Source: Phycisphaerae bacterium (GTDB taxonomy: Bacteria; Planctomycetota; Phycisphaerae; Phycisphaerales; UBA1924). Taken from it: a stretch of DNA of 64,000 bases. Positions 35,675-44,046 of the stretch are shown in pieces. Numbering within the stretch: position 1 is the first letter of the stretch; the number at the start of each line of letters is the position of its first letter. Under the pieces are notes generated by a model. The model did not search any database. It was not told the DNA's origin and was given only the letters and a program-made list of their open reading frames with translations. The position numbers and the translations under genes were made by a program. The DNA lies in the NCBI GenBank assembly GCA_014192545.1, contig BJHL01000004.1, positions 186,001 through 250,000 of the forward strand, given 5' to 3'.

Positions 35675-37609
35675 TCATTCGCCGACGCGAAAACGACCCT
35701 TGGTGGGGTCGCCCTCGCGCATCAGAATGGGCTCATCGGCTCCGATGCCATCGCCCAGCACGTCGATGCGGTACATGTTCTGCTCCTGGCGGGGGTGGCT
35801 GCTGATGCCGGTGAGTTTGCTGGCGTCGAAGAGGTACAACTGCTTGTAGTGGAAGATGGGCACCAAGGGGAATTGGTCTTCCACCAGCATGCGTTCGGCC
35901 TCGGCGAGGATCGCGAGGCGTTTGGCGGGGTCGATTTCGTTTCTCGCTTGTTCGAGCAGCGCGTCGTACGCCGGATTGCTGAACTTGCGGTCGTTGTTGC
36001 CGTTGGCGGTTTCGGAGAGGTCGAGGAACGTTGTGGGGTCGCCGTAGTCGCCGAACCAGGCGGCCCGGCTGATCATGTAGTTGGCGTTCTTGAGGTCCTC
36101 GCGGAAGACTTTGATCTCCTTCATTTGCAGTTGCACGCGGACGCCTAGTTCGCGTTCCCAGTCCTTCGCGATGGCCTGAGCGATCAGATCATGGCCGCCT
36201 TCCTTATTGAACATCAGTTCGATGGCGGGCAGGCCGTTGCCAGCGGGGTAGCCCGCTTGCTCGAGCAGTTCGCGAGCGAGTGCGGGGTTGTAGCCAACGC
36301 CCTTGGGGCTGGTGTAGCCGGGCAGGGCTCCGGGAGGGATGAGCGTTGCGGCTACAGGTTCCCCTGAGCGGCGGATGTTGGTCGTGACCGATTGCTTGTC
36401 GATGGTCAGGGCAAAGGCTTTACGCACGCGGGAATCGGCGAAGGGGTTGGGCCGGCCATCGGGCAGGCGCGGCAGGCAGTTGAAGTTGTAGAAATACGTT
36501 CCAAAGGCGGGGAAGGCGTGGATGTTCTTGCGCGGGTCTGGGGGAAGTTGGCGATCGATGGCCATGGGATCAAGGCCCTGAGCCCGGAGTCGCGCAACTT
36601 CGCTGGCGTGCTCTTCGTAGAACTTCTCTTTAGCGAGCAGCATCTCGCCGCGGTACTGCGGCGTGACATCGCTGACCCAATCCACGGCTCCGGTTTGGAA
36701 AGCCAGAACCTGGGCGTTGCCATCCTGGATGCTGGGGATCGCGATGCTGCGGATGTGCAGCGAAGCTTTGTCCCAGTAGTGCGGATTCTGCTCGAAACGC
36801 ATGTCGCGTTTGAACCGCCACGTCACGAGTTCAAAGGGGCCGTTGGTGATAAGGGCCGGGGGCTTGGTCCAGTCGGGGCGGGTTTTGACGATGGCCGTGA
36901 CGGGATCGATGCTGGTGTGAGCTTCGACCAGCGGCGGGTAGATGGGGTAGAGCGGCGCGAAGCTGGTGAGATCAAGGAAGTAGGGCGTGGGACGCACCAA
37001 GGTGACGCGAAGGGTGTAATCATCGACGACCGTGATAGCGACCAGTTCGTCGAACTTCGCTTTGGTCTCTTGCCACAGAGCTTCGGCGGCGACGCGGCGA
37101 GTTTCGCCTTGCTCGGGGCGCTGCGCGAACAGTTTGATCTGCTCGATGCGCCAGGCGATGAACTCTTTGCCGCCTTGGATGAGGGCGAAGAGTTTGATGT
37201 AATCGCCCGCGAGGTCGGGCGTCATGCTGCGACGCCAGGAGTAATGAAAATCGCGGGCGGTAACGGGCGAGCCGTTGGTCCACTTGGCGTTTTTTCGCAG
37301 AAAAAACGTGTACGTGCGCCCATCGGGCGAGATTTCCCATCGCTCGGCGACGGCGGGCTTGGTTTCGAAATTGTCAGTGAAGATGTCGTTGCGCGTCAGG
37401 CCCTCGTAGACCATGCGAGCCACGCGGAGGTCTTGCATCCACGAGATGGTCGCGAGGTCCAGGGTGCTGACGTCGCCGCGATTGATGAAGGTGAAGTCAG
37501 CCTTGGGCGCGGGCTTGTCGAAAGCCAGCACGCTGAGGAGAATCGCGAGGAGAATCGCCAGGGGAAGGGCGAGGCGGAGCATGAAAGCAGGATAGAAGGG
37601 CTTGGGCAT
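35675..37609 (-). CDS. ABC-type oligopeptide-binding protein (SBP family 5)
   Basis: The 644-residue protein is a periplasmic solute-binding protein of the OppA/DppA family. It has an N-terminal hydrophobic segment (LALPLAILLAILLSVLAF, residues 12-29), then the family-5 pattern VSTLDLATISWMQDLRVARMVYEGLTRND. It continues with AERWEISPDGRTYTFFLRKNAKWTNGSPVTARDFHYSWRR near 85-130 (marked by KWTNG and DFHYSW). There is no lipobox Cys after the hydrophobic stretch, so it is either membrane-anchored or cleaved. An alternative ATG lies 27 bp downstream. No permease genes are adjacent. Confidence 0.9.
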   Translation of the reverse strand: MPKPFYPAFMLRLALPLAILLAILLSVLAFDKPAPKADFTFINRGDVSTLDLATISWMQDLRVARMVYEGLTRNDIFTDNFETKPAVAERWEISPDGRTYTFFLRKNAKWTNGSPVTARDFHYSWRRSMTPDLAGDYIKLFALIQGGKEFIAWRIEQIKLFAQRPEQGETRRVAAEALWQETKAKFDELVAITVVDDYTLRVTLVRPTPYFLDLTSFAPLYPIYPPLVEAHTSIDPVTAIVKTRPDWTKPPALITNGPFELVTWRFKRDMRFEQNPHYWDKASLHIRSIAIPSIQDGNAQVLAFQTGAVDWVSDVTPQYRGEMLLAKEKFYEEHASEVARLRAQGLDPMAIDRQLPPDPRKNIHAFPAFGTYFYNFNCLPRLPDGRPNPFADSRVRKAFALTIDKQSVTTNIRRSGEPVAATLIPPGALPGYTSPKGVGYNPALARELLEQAGYPAGNGLPAIELMFNKEGGHDLIAQAIAKDWERELGVRVQLQMKEIKVFREDLKNANYMISRAAWFGDYGDPTTFLDLSETANGNNDRKFSNPAYDALLEQARNEIDPAKRLAILAEAERMLVEDQFPLVPIFHYKQLYLFDASKLTGISSHPRQEQNMYRIDVLGDGIGADEPILMREGDPTKGRFRVGE

Positions 37610-37697
37610 TGGGCATTCGGAATCGAAGCGTTACCGTCGTATGTGGCGAAACATTCGTGGCGATTCGTTCTTGGTACCTCGTGGCGATTGATTCAAT

Positions 37698-38576
37698 ATG
37701 GAAACTCCGCGCATCATCATGGTTGATTGGTCGGCAGCCAGTGGCGTCACGCGGCCTGGGCCGGACACCATTTACTTGGCGTGGAACGATGCGGAGCAGG
37801 TTCGGGTGGAACATTGCTCGACGCGGCTGACTTGTCAGGAGCGGATTGTTTCGCTCGCGGCGGCGTGGGCTGGGCCTGTGCTGGTTGGGTGTGATTTTGC
37901 GTTTGGGTATCCGCGAGAAGCGGGGTTGCCTGCGGGGCGGGCGTTGTGCGACATGCTGGCAGATGTCGTGACGGAATCGGCGGAGGGTGAGAGCAACCGA
38001 TTTGCGGTTGCGGCGATGCTCAATCGTGAAGTTGCGCGAATGACCGGGGAAGTTGGGCCGTTTTGGGGGCGGCCTGTGAGCGTGCGTGAGGCGGACTTGC
38101 CGACGATGCAGCCGACTTCGCGTGTGCCGATGTATCGTGCGTGTGAACGGACGGCGCTTTCGCGAGCGCGGGAATGGGGGCGGATTCAGTCGGCGTTCAA
38201 GTGTGCGTATCCGGCGAGTGTGGGGTCGCAGACGATCACGGGGCTGGCGTGCGTGGGGCGGATGCTGCGGGATTTTCGCATTGCTGGACGCGCGTTGTTA
38301 TGGCCATTTGAAACGGCGTGGGATGAGGCGATTGAGCCCAACGCGATTGTGTTTGCGGAGGTGTGGCCTGCGACGCAGGTGCAGCGGGTGCGAGCGGACG
38401 TGAGTGATGACGTGCGCGATGCCAAGCAGGTGCGGGCGATGGTGCGGTGGGCGCAAGAGGCGTGGCCGAAACTTTTGGCGCGGCCGGGGGAAGTTATTGA
38501 TGATGTTGAGCGTGCGAGATGCGAGGGGTGGATATTGGGCGTAGAAGTGGGGGGAAGTGACGGAGTGAGGAGGTGA
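37698..38576 (+). CDS. Hypothetical protein with VDWSA motif
   Basis: The 292-residue protein begins with a strand ending IIMVDWSAASG and later has VLVGCDFAFGYPREAGLPAG. Both carry an Asp in a setting like RNase-H-type folds. Comparable proteins are annotated only loosely in databases, so no function is assigned. No signal peptide is visible. Its last codons run into a tandem 8-bp repeat, so the C-terminus may vary between strains. It is divergent from the oligopeptide-binding gene. Confidence 0.7.
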   Translation: METPRIIMVDWSAASGVTRPGPDTIYLAWNDAEQVRVEHCSTRLTCQERIVSLAAAWAGPVLVGCDFAFGYPREAGLPAGRALCDMLADVVTESAEGESNRFAVAAMLNREVARMTGEVGPFWGRPVSVREADLPTMQPTSRVPMYRACERTALSRAREWGRIQSAFKCAYPASVGSQTITGLACVGRMLRDFRIAGRALLWPFETAWDEAIEPNAIVFAEVWPATQVQRVRADVSDDVRDAKQVRAMVRWAQEAWPKLLARPGEVIDDVERARCEGWILGVEVGGSDGVRR

Positions 38577-38620
38577 GGAGGTGAGGAGGTGAGGAGGTGA
38601 GGAGGTGAGGAGGTGAGGAG
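38565..38620 (+). repeat. Seven tandem copies of an 8-bp repeat (GTGAGGAG)
   Basis: Seven exact copies start inside the 3' end of the VDWSA gene, run through its TGA stop and end 44 bp past it. Each junction reads AGGAGGTGA, which equals the full Shine-Dalgarno consensus. The unit length is not a multiple of three, so slippage would change the last residues and the stop position of the gene. Confidence 0.92.
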
Positions 38621-38665
38621 GTGAAATTGTGATGACGGGAGAGGAGAGTGCGCGTAATGGATTTC

Positions 38666-39043
38666 TTATGCCCTGCCGGCGAGGGCGAGGAGGGTTTCTT
38701 CCATGTTGGCGTCGAAGCTGCCGCGGGTCATGATGTCGTTGGCACCGGCGTCGCGAGCGGTTTGCAGCAGGTCTTTGGCGACGTGGGGGCCCCAGGCGAG
38801 GATGCGGATGCGTTGCTGGGTGGGCGTGGCACCTTTGGCTGGGTCGCGCAGGCGGGCGATGAGGGCGAGGCCTTCGTCGCCTTTGTCCAGGTCAACCAGC
38901 AAGGCCTTGATGTCGGGCGTGTCGGCGAGGCGTGCTTCGAGCATTTCCATGGTGCGAACGGGGCGTGCGGGCAGGCCCATGGCGTCGGCGGTCGCTTTGA
39001 TTTTGCTGGCCCAGATGAGGTCAGCGGCGGCGTAGAGGAGCAT
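38666..39043 (-). CDS. Receiver-like (CheY-fold) small protein, degenerate
   Basis: The 125-residue protein, starting MLLYAAADLIWASKIKAT, shows an alternating strand-helix pattern like a response regulator receiver. It has an Asp pair in ALLVDLDKGD where the phosphorylated Asp is expected. The usual Thr/Ser after the fourth strand and the conserved Lys (here ITRG-like sequence TRGSF) are not present. It may be a pseudo-receiver. A TTG start 57 bp upstream is possible but less likely. It lies 80 bp downstream of the thioredoxin-like gene on the same strand. Confidence 0.6.
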   Translation of the reverse strand: MLLYAAADLIWASKIKATADAMGLPARPVRTMEMLEARLADTPDIKALLVDLDKGDEGLALIARLRDPAKGATPTQQRIRILAWGPHVAKDLLQTARDAGANDIMTRGSFDANMEETLLALAGRA

Positions 39044-39123
39044 GGGGCAGCGTAGCGAGTGTGTGCGAGATGCAGCATTGCTCAGCGGCTGCTTGCTCAA
39101 GTGCCGGTGGACGGGTACCAGAA

Positions 39124-40326
39124 TTACTTCTTGGCTGGCTTCACTGGTGCGTCGGCGGTCTTGCTGCTGGCGGCGATGACTTCAACCACATCATCGAGTT
39201 TGTCGGCTTTCAAGCCTGCGGCTCGCACTTTGCCGGTGGCGTCGATGACGATGTAGGTGGGGAAGGTTTTGACGCCAAGGGTGTCGGCCAGTTGGCCGCG
39301 TCTGGGGGTGAGTTTGCCTTCGGGGGTGTCGTTGGCTTTGGCGTCTTCTTCGGACATCGTGTCGCGCATGGCGGGGAAGGTGAGTTTGTGGGTTGCGGCG
39401 ACTTTGGTGAAGGCGTCCCACTTGGCGCTGGCGTCGCAGACGGCCATGACGTTGACGCTGGAGAGCGCCCAGTTGTCGGCGAGGGCGCTGAGGGCCTTTG
39501 CATCTTTCATGCCGGAGGTGCCGGGGGTGAGGAAGGCGAGGACCAGCGGCTTGTCCTTGCGCGATTCGGCGGCGAGTTTATCGCCTAGCCAACTGGTGTC
39601 GGCGTTGAGTGCGGCGGTTGCGCCGGGAATATCAACGAGCAATTTGCCTTCGAGGTCAATCAGCGACTTCGCGCGGCGGGAACCGTTGATGTAGTAGTCG
39701 GCGGGGAACTCAGTCATGCCGGCTTCGCCGACTTTGGGGCCTTCTTCATCGATAAGGGCCGTCACGACTTCTTCGACGGCGTCGGGAACGAGTCCGGCGG
39801 CGCGGATGACGCCGAATTTGTCGATGACGATGTAGGTGGGCCAACTGCTGACATTGAGGCGTTTTTGGGTGGTGCCATTGCCCGCGTCGTGGCCGACGGG
39901 GTAGTTGATGCCGGTGGACTTGACAACGTCGGCGGCTTTGTCCCAGCCTCGTTCGGCGTCGTGGACGCCGACGAAGACGAGGCCTTTGTCTTTGTACTTG
40001 TTGACCAGGGCGACATTTTTGGGAATGCTGCGCATGCACGGGGGGCACCAGGTGGCCCAGAAGTCGATGACGACGACTTTGCCTTTGGTGTCTTTGAGGT
40101 CAACGGGAGTGCCGATCCATTCGGCGATGGAGAGTGTGGGGGTGGGCTTGCCTTCGAGCCTTTTGTAATGGGGGTAGCGGTTGCCGGCTCTGTCTTGGTA
40201 GAAGAGTTGATCGGGGAAGGGGGGTTTGGCTTGCTGGGTGGCTTGTTGGGCCTGCGATTGGACGGTTGAAAGACCCAACGCGAAAACGGCGAGGATTTGG
40301 GTGTACTTGTTGGTACGCAACGACAT
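39124..40326 (-). CDS. Secreted protein with two thioredoxin-like domains (TlpA/ResA-like)
   Basis: The 400-residue protein has a signal peptide (MSLRTNKYTQILAVFALGLSTVQSQA). The first thioredoxin-fold domain (about 65-195) carries WATWCPPCMRS, the redox-active CxxC, and the cis-Pro segment SSWPTYIVID. The second domain (about 255-385) repeats the fold with FPTYIVID, but PGTSGM stands where CxxC should be, so it lacks the redox cysteines. The first domain probably reduces or exchanges disulfides in the periplasm, for example in cytochrome c maturation. The start ATG lies after a repeat-free upstream region. Confidence 0.87.
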   Translation of the reverse strand: MSLRTNKYTQILAVFALGLSTVQSQAQQATQQAKPPFPDQLFYQDRAGNRYPHYKRLEGKPTPTLSIAEWIGTPVDLKDTKGKVVVIDFWATWCPPCMRSIPKNVALVNKYKDKGLVFVGVHDAERGWDKAADVVKSTGINYPVGHDAGNGTTQKRLNVSSWPTYIVIDKFGVIRAAGLVPDAVEEVVTALIDEEGPKVGEAGMTEFPADYYINGSRRAKSLIDLEGKLLVDIPGATAALNADTSWLGDKLAAESRKDKPLVLAFLTPGTSGMKDAKALSALADNWALSSVNVMAVCDASAKWDAFTKVAATHKLTFPAMRDTMSEEDAKANDTPEGKLTPRRGQLADTLGVKTFPTYIVIDATGKVRAAGLKADKLDDVVEVIAASSKTADAPVKPAKK

Positions 40327-40609
40327 GGCAAGACCCCTTTCTGGCGTCAACTGGGTGACGAGTTCGGAGAGCATTCTATGAGGAAGTTGGCGGGACGGAC
40401 GCGTGCTGGCAAGAGGCCCGAAAACCCGTGTTGGGACAGGTGGGGACGGCCAAGGTCGGTGATGAAAGATGTCGGTTTGGGAAGAATTTTCCCCGCCGGT
40501 GGGTACACTGGCGAACAAAGGCTCTTGGTGTATTGGAGACAATTGTTTCCCCACGAAGGGCTGCGGTTTTCGATCAACAGGTTGCGCTGCGGCGCAGTCG
40601 GAGAGTTGC

Positions 40610-42019
40610 ATGAGCGCTACGAAGAAGTCGGCACCCGCCCCTGCTGCGGGAAAGAACGGAAAAGCACTCGCCAGCGCGAAGGGTTCGCCCAAGGGCGGCT
40701 CGAGCAAGTTGAGCAAGGGGAACGAGTTTGACCATCCGATCTTTCACGAACTGCAACTGCCCAGCGATGTGAACAATCTCTATCGCCAGACGGTGGGCAG
40801 CATGTTGCAGGCTGCGGATTTGATGGGTCTGCCGCATCAATTGAAGATCATTCTCGCTCAACCCAAGAACGAGATCATGGTGCACTTCCCGGTGCGGATG
40901 GATGACGGCACGTTCAAGCTCTTCAAGGGCTACCGCGTGCAGCACAACAACGCGCTGGGGCCTTTCAAGGGCGGCTTGCGCTTCCACCATGACGTGCACC
41001 TCGATGATGTCAAGAGCCTTGCGTTCCTGATGACGATGAAGTGCTCTCTGGTTGGCGTGCCTTACGGCGGCGGCAAGGGCGGCATCAAGGTTGATCCGTA
41101 CAAGCACAGCAAGGCCGAGATGGAACGCATCGTGCGTCGCTTCACAACGGCGATTGCACACCAGATCGGGCCGGATTATGACATTCCCGCTCCGGACGTG
41201 GGCAGCAACAGCCAGCACATGGCGTGGATTGCGGACACGTACGCGTTCTTGAGCGAAGTTGGTGGCAAGCAGGCGGACGCGGTCATTACGGGCAAGCCGG
41301 TTGAGTACGGCGGGTCTTTGGGTCGCGAAAAGGCGACGGGTCAGGGCGTGGTTGACACGCTGGTTGAACTGCTGCCGGAAGCTGGCATTGAAATCAAGGG
41401 TTGCAAGTTCAGCGTGCTGGGCTTTGGCAACGTGGGCTCTTGGACTGGCAAGATTTTGCAGGACAAGGGCGCGAAGATGATTGCGACGGCCGACCACACC
41501 GGCGCGATTCGCAACGATGGCGGCATCGATGCGCACCAACTTGCGGATCACGTCCGCAAGACTGGCGGCGTTGCAGGCTTCAAGGGCGCGACGCGCATTG
41601 ACAAGGATGAGTTCTACAAGACCAAGGTTGATGTGTTTGTGCCCGCCGCTCTTGAGCAGATGATTCAAGAGCCCGAGGCGCAAATGCTCAACTGCAAGGT
41701 TGTGGCCGAAGGCGCCAACGCCCCCACTACTCCTGCGGGCGAGCGGATCTTGGAAGCCAAGGGCATTGAAGTGCTGCCGGCAATCCTCTGCAACAGCGGC
41801 GGCGTGACGGTGAGCTACTTTGAATGGGTGCAGAACAAGACCTGCGAACAGTGGGACCTGGACATCGTTGACAAGAAGCTCAACAAGCACATGGTCAAGG
41901 CTGCGTCGAAGGTTCGCGAAGCCAAGAAGAAGTACAAGTGCAGCCTGCGCACGGCGGCGTACGCGGCGGCGCTGGAGCGGCTGAAGAGTGCGTATGAGAT
42001 TCGTGGGATTTTCCCGTAA
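40610..42019 (+). CDS. gdhA: Glu/Leu/Phe/Val-family dehydrogenase, probably glutamate dehydrogenase
   Basis: The enzyme interconverts glutamate and 2-oxoglutarate plus ammonia with NAD(P). The 469-residue protein has a 40-residue Lys/Ser/Ala-rich N-terminal extension. The substrate domain follows with GPFKGGLRFHHDV, the catalytic Lys region VPYGGGKGGIKVDP and DIPAPDVGS. The Rossmann domain has VLGFGNVGSW. The start follows GGAGAG at good spacing. A terminator lies 27 bp after the stop. Confidence 0.92.
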   Translation: MSATKKSAPAPAAGKNGKALASAKGSPKGGSSKLSKGNEFDHPIFHELQLPSDVNNLYRQTVGSMLQAADLMGLPHQLKIILAQPKNEIMVHFPVRMDDGTFKLFKGYRVQHNNALGPFKGGLRFHHDVHLDDVKSLAFLMTMKCSLVGVPYGGGKGGIKVDPYKHSKAEMERIVRRFTTAIAHQIGPDYDIPAPDVGSNSQHMAWIADTYAFLSEVGGKQADAVITGKPVEYGGSLGREKATGQGVVDTLVELLPEAGIEIKGCKFSVLGFGNVGSWTGKILQDKGAKMIATADHTGAIRNDGGIDAHQLADHVRKTGGVAGFKGATRIDKDEFYKTKVDVFVPAALEQMIQEPEAQMLNCKVVAEGANAPTTPAGERILEAKGIEVLPAILCNSGGVTVSYFEWVQNKTCEQWDLDIVDKKLNKHMVKAASKVREAKKKYKCSLRTAAYAAALERLKSAYEIRGIFP

Positions 42020-42045
42020 GCGAGTTGTGCGAAACAAGAAGTATG

Positions 42046-42076
42046 AAATCCGCGGCGAGAGCTGCGGATTTTTCTT
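42046..42076 (+). terminator. Intrinsic terminator of gdhA
   Basis: An 8-bp stem AAATCCGC/GCGGATTT with a 10-base loop is followed by TTCTTT. On the other strand it could also stop the convergent small membrane gene. Confidence 0.8.
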
Positions 42077-42094
42077 TGGCACGAGCAAGTTGGC

Positions 42095-42397
42095 TCAGAC
42101 GCGGCGTTGCTGGCCGCATTCGGGGCAGGTGTGCATGCCGGTGCTGAGGGTGTAGCCGCAGGCGTGGCATTCGCCGCGGCTGACAAGGGACTTGTTGCGG
42201 CGTTTGAGATAAATCGCGCGACCGAAACAGATGGCTGATCCGACGAATGCAACGAGCGGCAGTGGAACCTGTATCCAACTCCAACGGTGTGCTGCAGTAA
42301 GCACGTTGAAGTTGATGATCATGATGCCGAAGCCGATCAGTTGAAGCAGCCAGCCTGCGTACGTCCAATTTCGTAACTGCGACTCGTTGGGTGTCAA
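42095..42397 (-). CDS. Small membrane protein with C-terminal zinc ribbon
   Basis: The 100-residue protein starts with TTG overlapping the uvrC stop (TTGA), so it is probably translated by coupling with uvrC. It has two hydrophobic helices (about 12-33 and 44-62), then a basic stretch and CHACGYTL...CPECGQ, a treble-clef or ribbon-type zinc site. Small proteins of this layout are common in planctomycetes. Function unknown. Confidence 0.7.
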   Translation of the reverse strand: MTPNESQLRNWTYAGWLLQLIGFGIMIINFNVLTAAHRWSWIQVPLPLVAFVGSAICFGRAIYLKRRNKSLVSRGECHACGYTLSTGMHTCPECGQQRRV

Positions 42398-43731
42398 TCT
42401 TCCTCCAGCGTCTTCTTGCGGCGCAGCACATGGTGGTAGTGCTGGGCGAAGCGGTGGGCTTCGTCGCGGATGGATTGGAGGAGTTTGAGGCCGAGATTTT
42501 CGCGGCCCAGGCGAATCGGTTCGCTGCGTTGTTGGACGTAGACGAGTTCTTCCTTTTTCGCGAGCGAGATGACCATGGGCGGTTTGCGCTGGAGCGATGC
42601 GAAGGCTTCGAGGGCGGCGTGGAGTTGGCCCAGGCCGCCGTCGATGAGGATGACGTCGGGGAAAAGTTCGTTGCCGTCGCCGGCTTCGCGATAGCGGCGG
42701 CTAACGACTTCGCGGATGCTGCTGTAGTCGTCGTTGTCGACGGTTTGAATTTTGAATCGGCGGTATTCGTTCTTGAAAGGCCGGCCGTCGATGAAGCAGA
42801 CTTTACTGCCGACGGTTTCGTTGCCTTGCAGGTGGGCGATGTCGATGCCTTCGATGCAGCGGATTTCGTCTTCGAGATCGAGGGTTTTTTGCAGGCTTTT
42901 GAGGGCTTTCTCGGGTTCGAAGATCAAGGCTTCGGTCTCGGGCTGCCAGCCTTGGGCGGTGGTGCCGCGTTCGGCGAGGCGTTCAATGGCGCGGATTTGG
43001 TCGCGCAGGCTCGCGGCTTTCTCGAAGCGGAGTTCTTTGCTGGCTTTTTCCATTTCGTCGCGCAGTTCGCGCAGCATGACGCTTTGCTTGGTGCCTAGGA
43101 ATTTCACGAAGCGATCAACGTCGGCGGCGTATTCGTCTTTGCCGATCTTGGCGGCGCAGGGCGCAGTGCACTGGTTGATGTTGTAGAGCAGGCAGGGGCG
43201 GAAGAACTTGTTCTTCTCGTCGCCGTCGATGATGTCGAGTTTGCAGGTGCGAAACTTGAAGACGCGTTGGAGCACTTGCACGGCTTCTCGCAGTGCGCCG
43301 GCGTTGGCGAAGGGGCCGAATACTTTGGCGCCTTTGAGCAGTTCGCGGGTTTCATCGTCGCCTGCGCCGGTGGGGTTGCGGGTGACGAAGACGCGGGCGA
43401 AGTCTTCTCGTGTGGTGACGACGAGATAAGGGAAGGTCTTGTCGTCAATAAGGCGCACGTTGAAACGTGGCTTGGTGTCTTTGATGAGACGATTTTCGGT
43501 GAGCAGAGCTTCCCACTCGCTCTCGCAGACGAGGAAATCAAAGTCGTGCACGACATCGAGCATGGGCTGCTTGTGAAAACCCAGATCGGTGCTAGTGACG
43601 AAGTAGCTGCTGACGCGATCGGGCAGGCGCAGAGCTTTGCCAATGTAGATGACAACGCCCGCAGCGTCTTTCATGAGGTAAATGCCGGGCTGATCGGGTA
43701 GGGCGCGGGCGCGTTTGTTCAATCGCAGCAT
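42394..43731 (-). CDS. uvrC: Excinuclease ABC subunit C, lacking the C-terminal HhH domain
   Basis: UvrC makes both incisions in nucleotide excision repair. Starting at the ATG before [21 protein letters not shown] gives 445 residues; an upstream GTG at 43815 could extend it by 28. The GIY-YIG nuclease ([18 protein letters not shown]) is at the N-terminus, followed by a Cys-containing region ([13 protein letters not shown]), a UVR motif and the RNase-H-like endonuclease ([21 protein letters not shown]). The protein ends at [20 protein letters not shown], where normal UvrC (about 600 residues) continues with two helix-hairpin-helix motifs. These are absent, and the downstream frame encodes an unrelated small protein. 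Confidence 0.92.
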   Translation of the reverse strand: MLRLNKRARALPDQPGIYLMKDAAGVVIYIGKALRLPDRVSSYFVTSTDLGFHKQPMLDVVHDFDFLVCESEWEALLTENRLIKDTKPRFNVRLIDDKTFPYLVVTTREDFARVFVTRNPTGAGDDETRELLKGAKVFGPFANAGALREAVQVLQRVFKFRTCKLDIIDGDEKNKFFRPCLLYNINQCTAPCAAKIGKDEYAADVDRFVKFLGTKQSVMLRELRDEMEKASKELRFEKAASLRDQIRAIERLAERGTTAQGWQPETEALIFEPEKALKSLQKTLDLEDEIRCIEGIDIAHLQGNETVGSKVCFIDGRPFKNEYRRFKIQTVDNDDYSSIREVVSRRYREAGDGNELFPDVILIDGGLGQLHAALEAFASLQRKPPMVISLAKKEELVYVQQRSEPIRLGRENLGLKLLQSIRDEAHRFAQHYHHVLRRKKTLEED

Positions 43732-44046
43732 GCGCTGGTCGAAGGATTCGGTGCCCCAGGGCGGCGGCGGGTCGCTGAGCGAAATGTCTCGATCGCGGAT
43801 GTTGTCGTCGGCCACGCACAACGATACGTCGCAGCCAAGGGCGGCATAAATGTTACAGGCCGAACAGTCGCGCGGCAAAGTCGTTTCGACCCACCCAGAA
43901 ACAGTCTGAAGACGGTAGATTGGCGAATCCAGATTCGCGAATCCGGATTGTGCACTCGACCGAGGGCTGAATCGCTCCGATCTCTCGACGGTCCTGCAAG
44001 TCAGGGGTGTTTGTCGCACGTTTCAATTCGAGAAGGGCGGGGAAGT
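43732..44046. other. uvrC-chemoreceptor divergent intergenic region
   Basis: About 315 bp lie between the chosen uvrC start and the chemoreceptor gene. Part of it (to 43815) may be coding if uvrC uses the upstream GTG. A 7-bp direct repeat-like stretch with ATTCGCGAATCCGGATT near 43932 is partly palindromic and could be regulatory. Confidence 0.4.

Noticed and set aside
38565..38620. CRISPR-like array
   Set aside because: The 8-bp units are directly adjacent with no spacers; this is a simple tandem repeat.
42095..43731. UvrC truncated by a frameshift
   Set aside because: The downstream frame does not contain helix-hairpin-helix sequence; it encodes a distinct two-helix zinc-ribbon protein, so a simple frameshift does not restore the missing domain.
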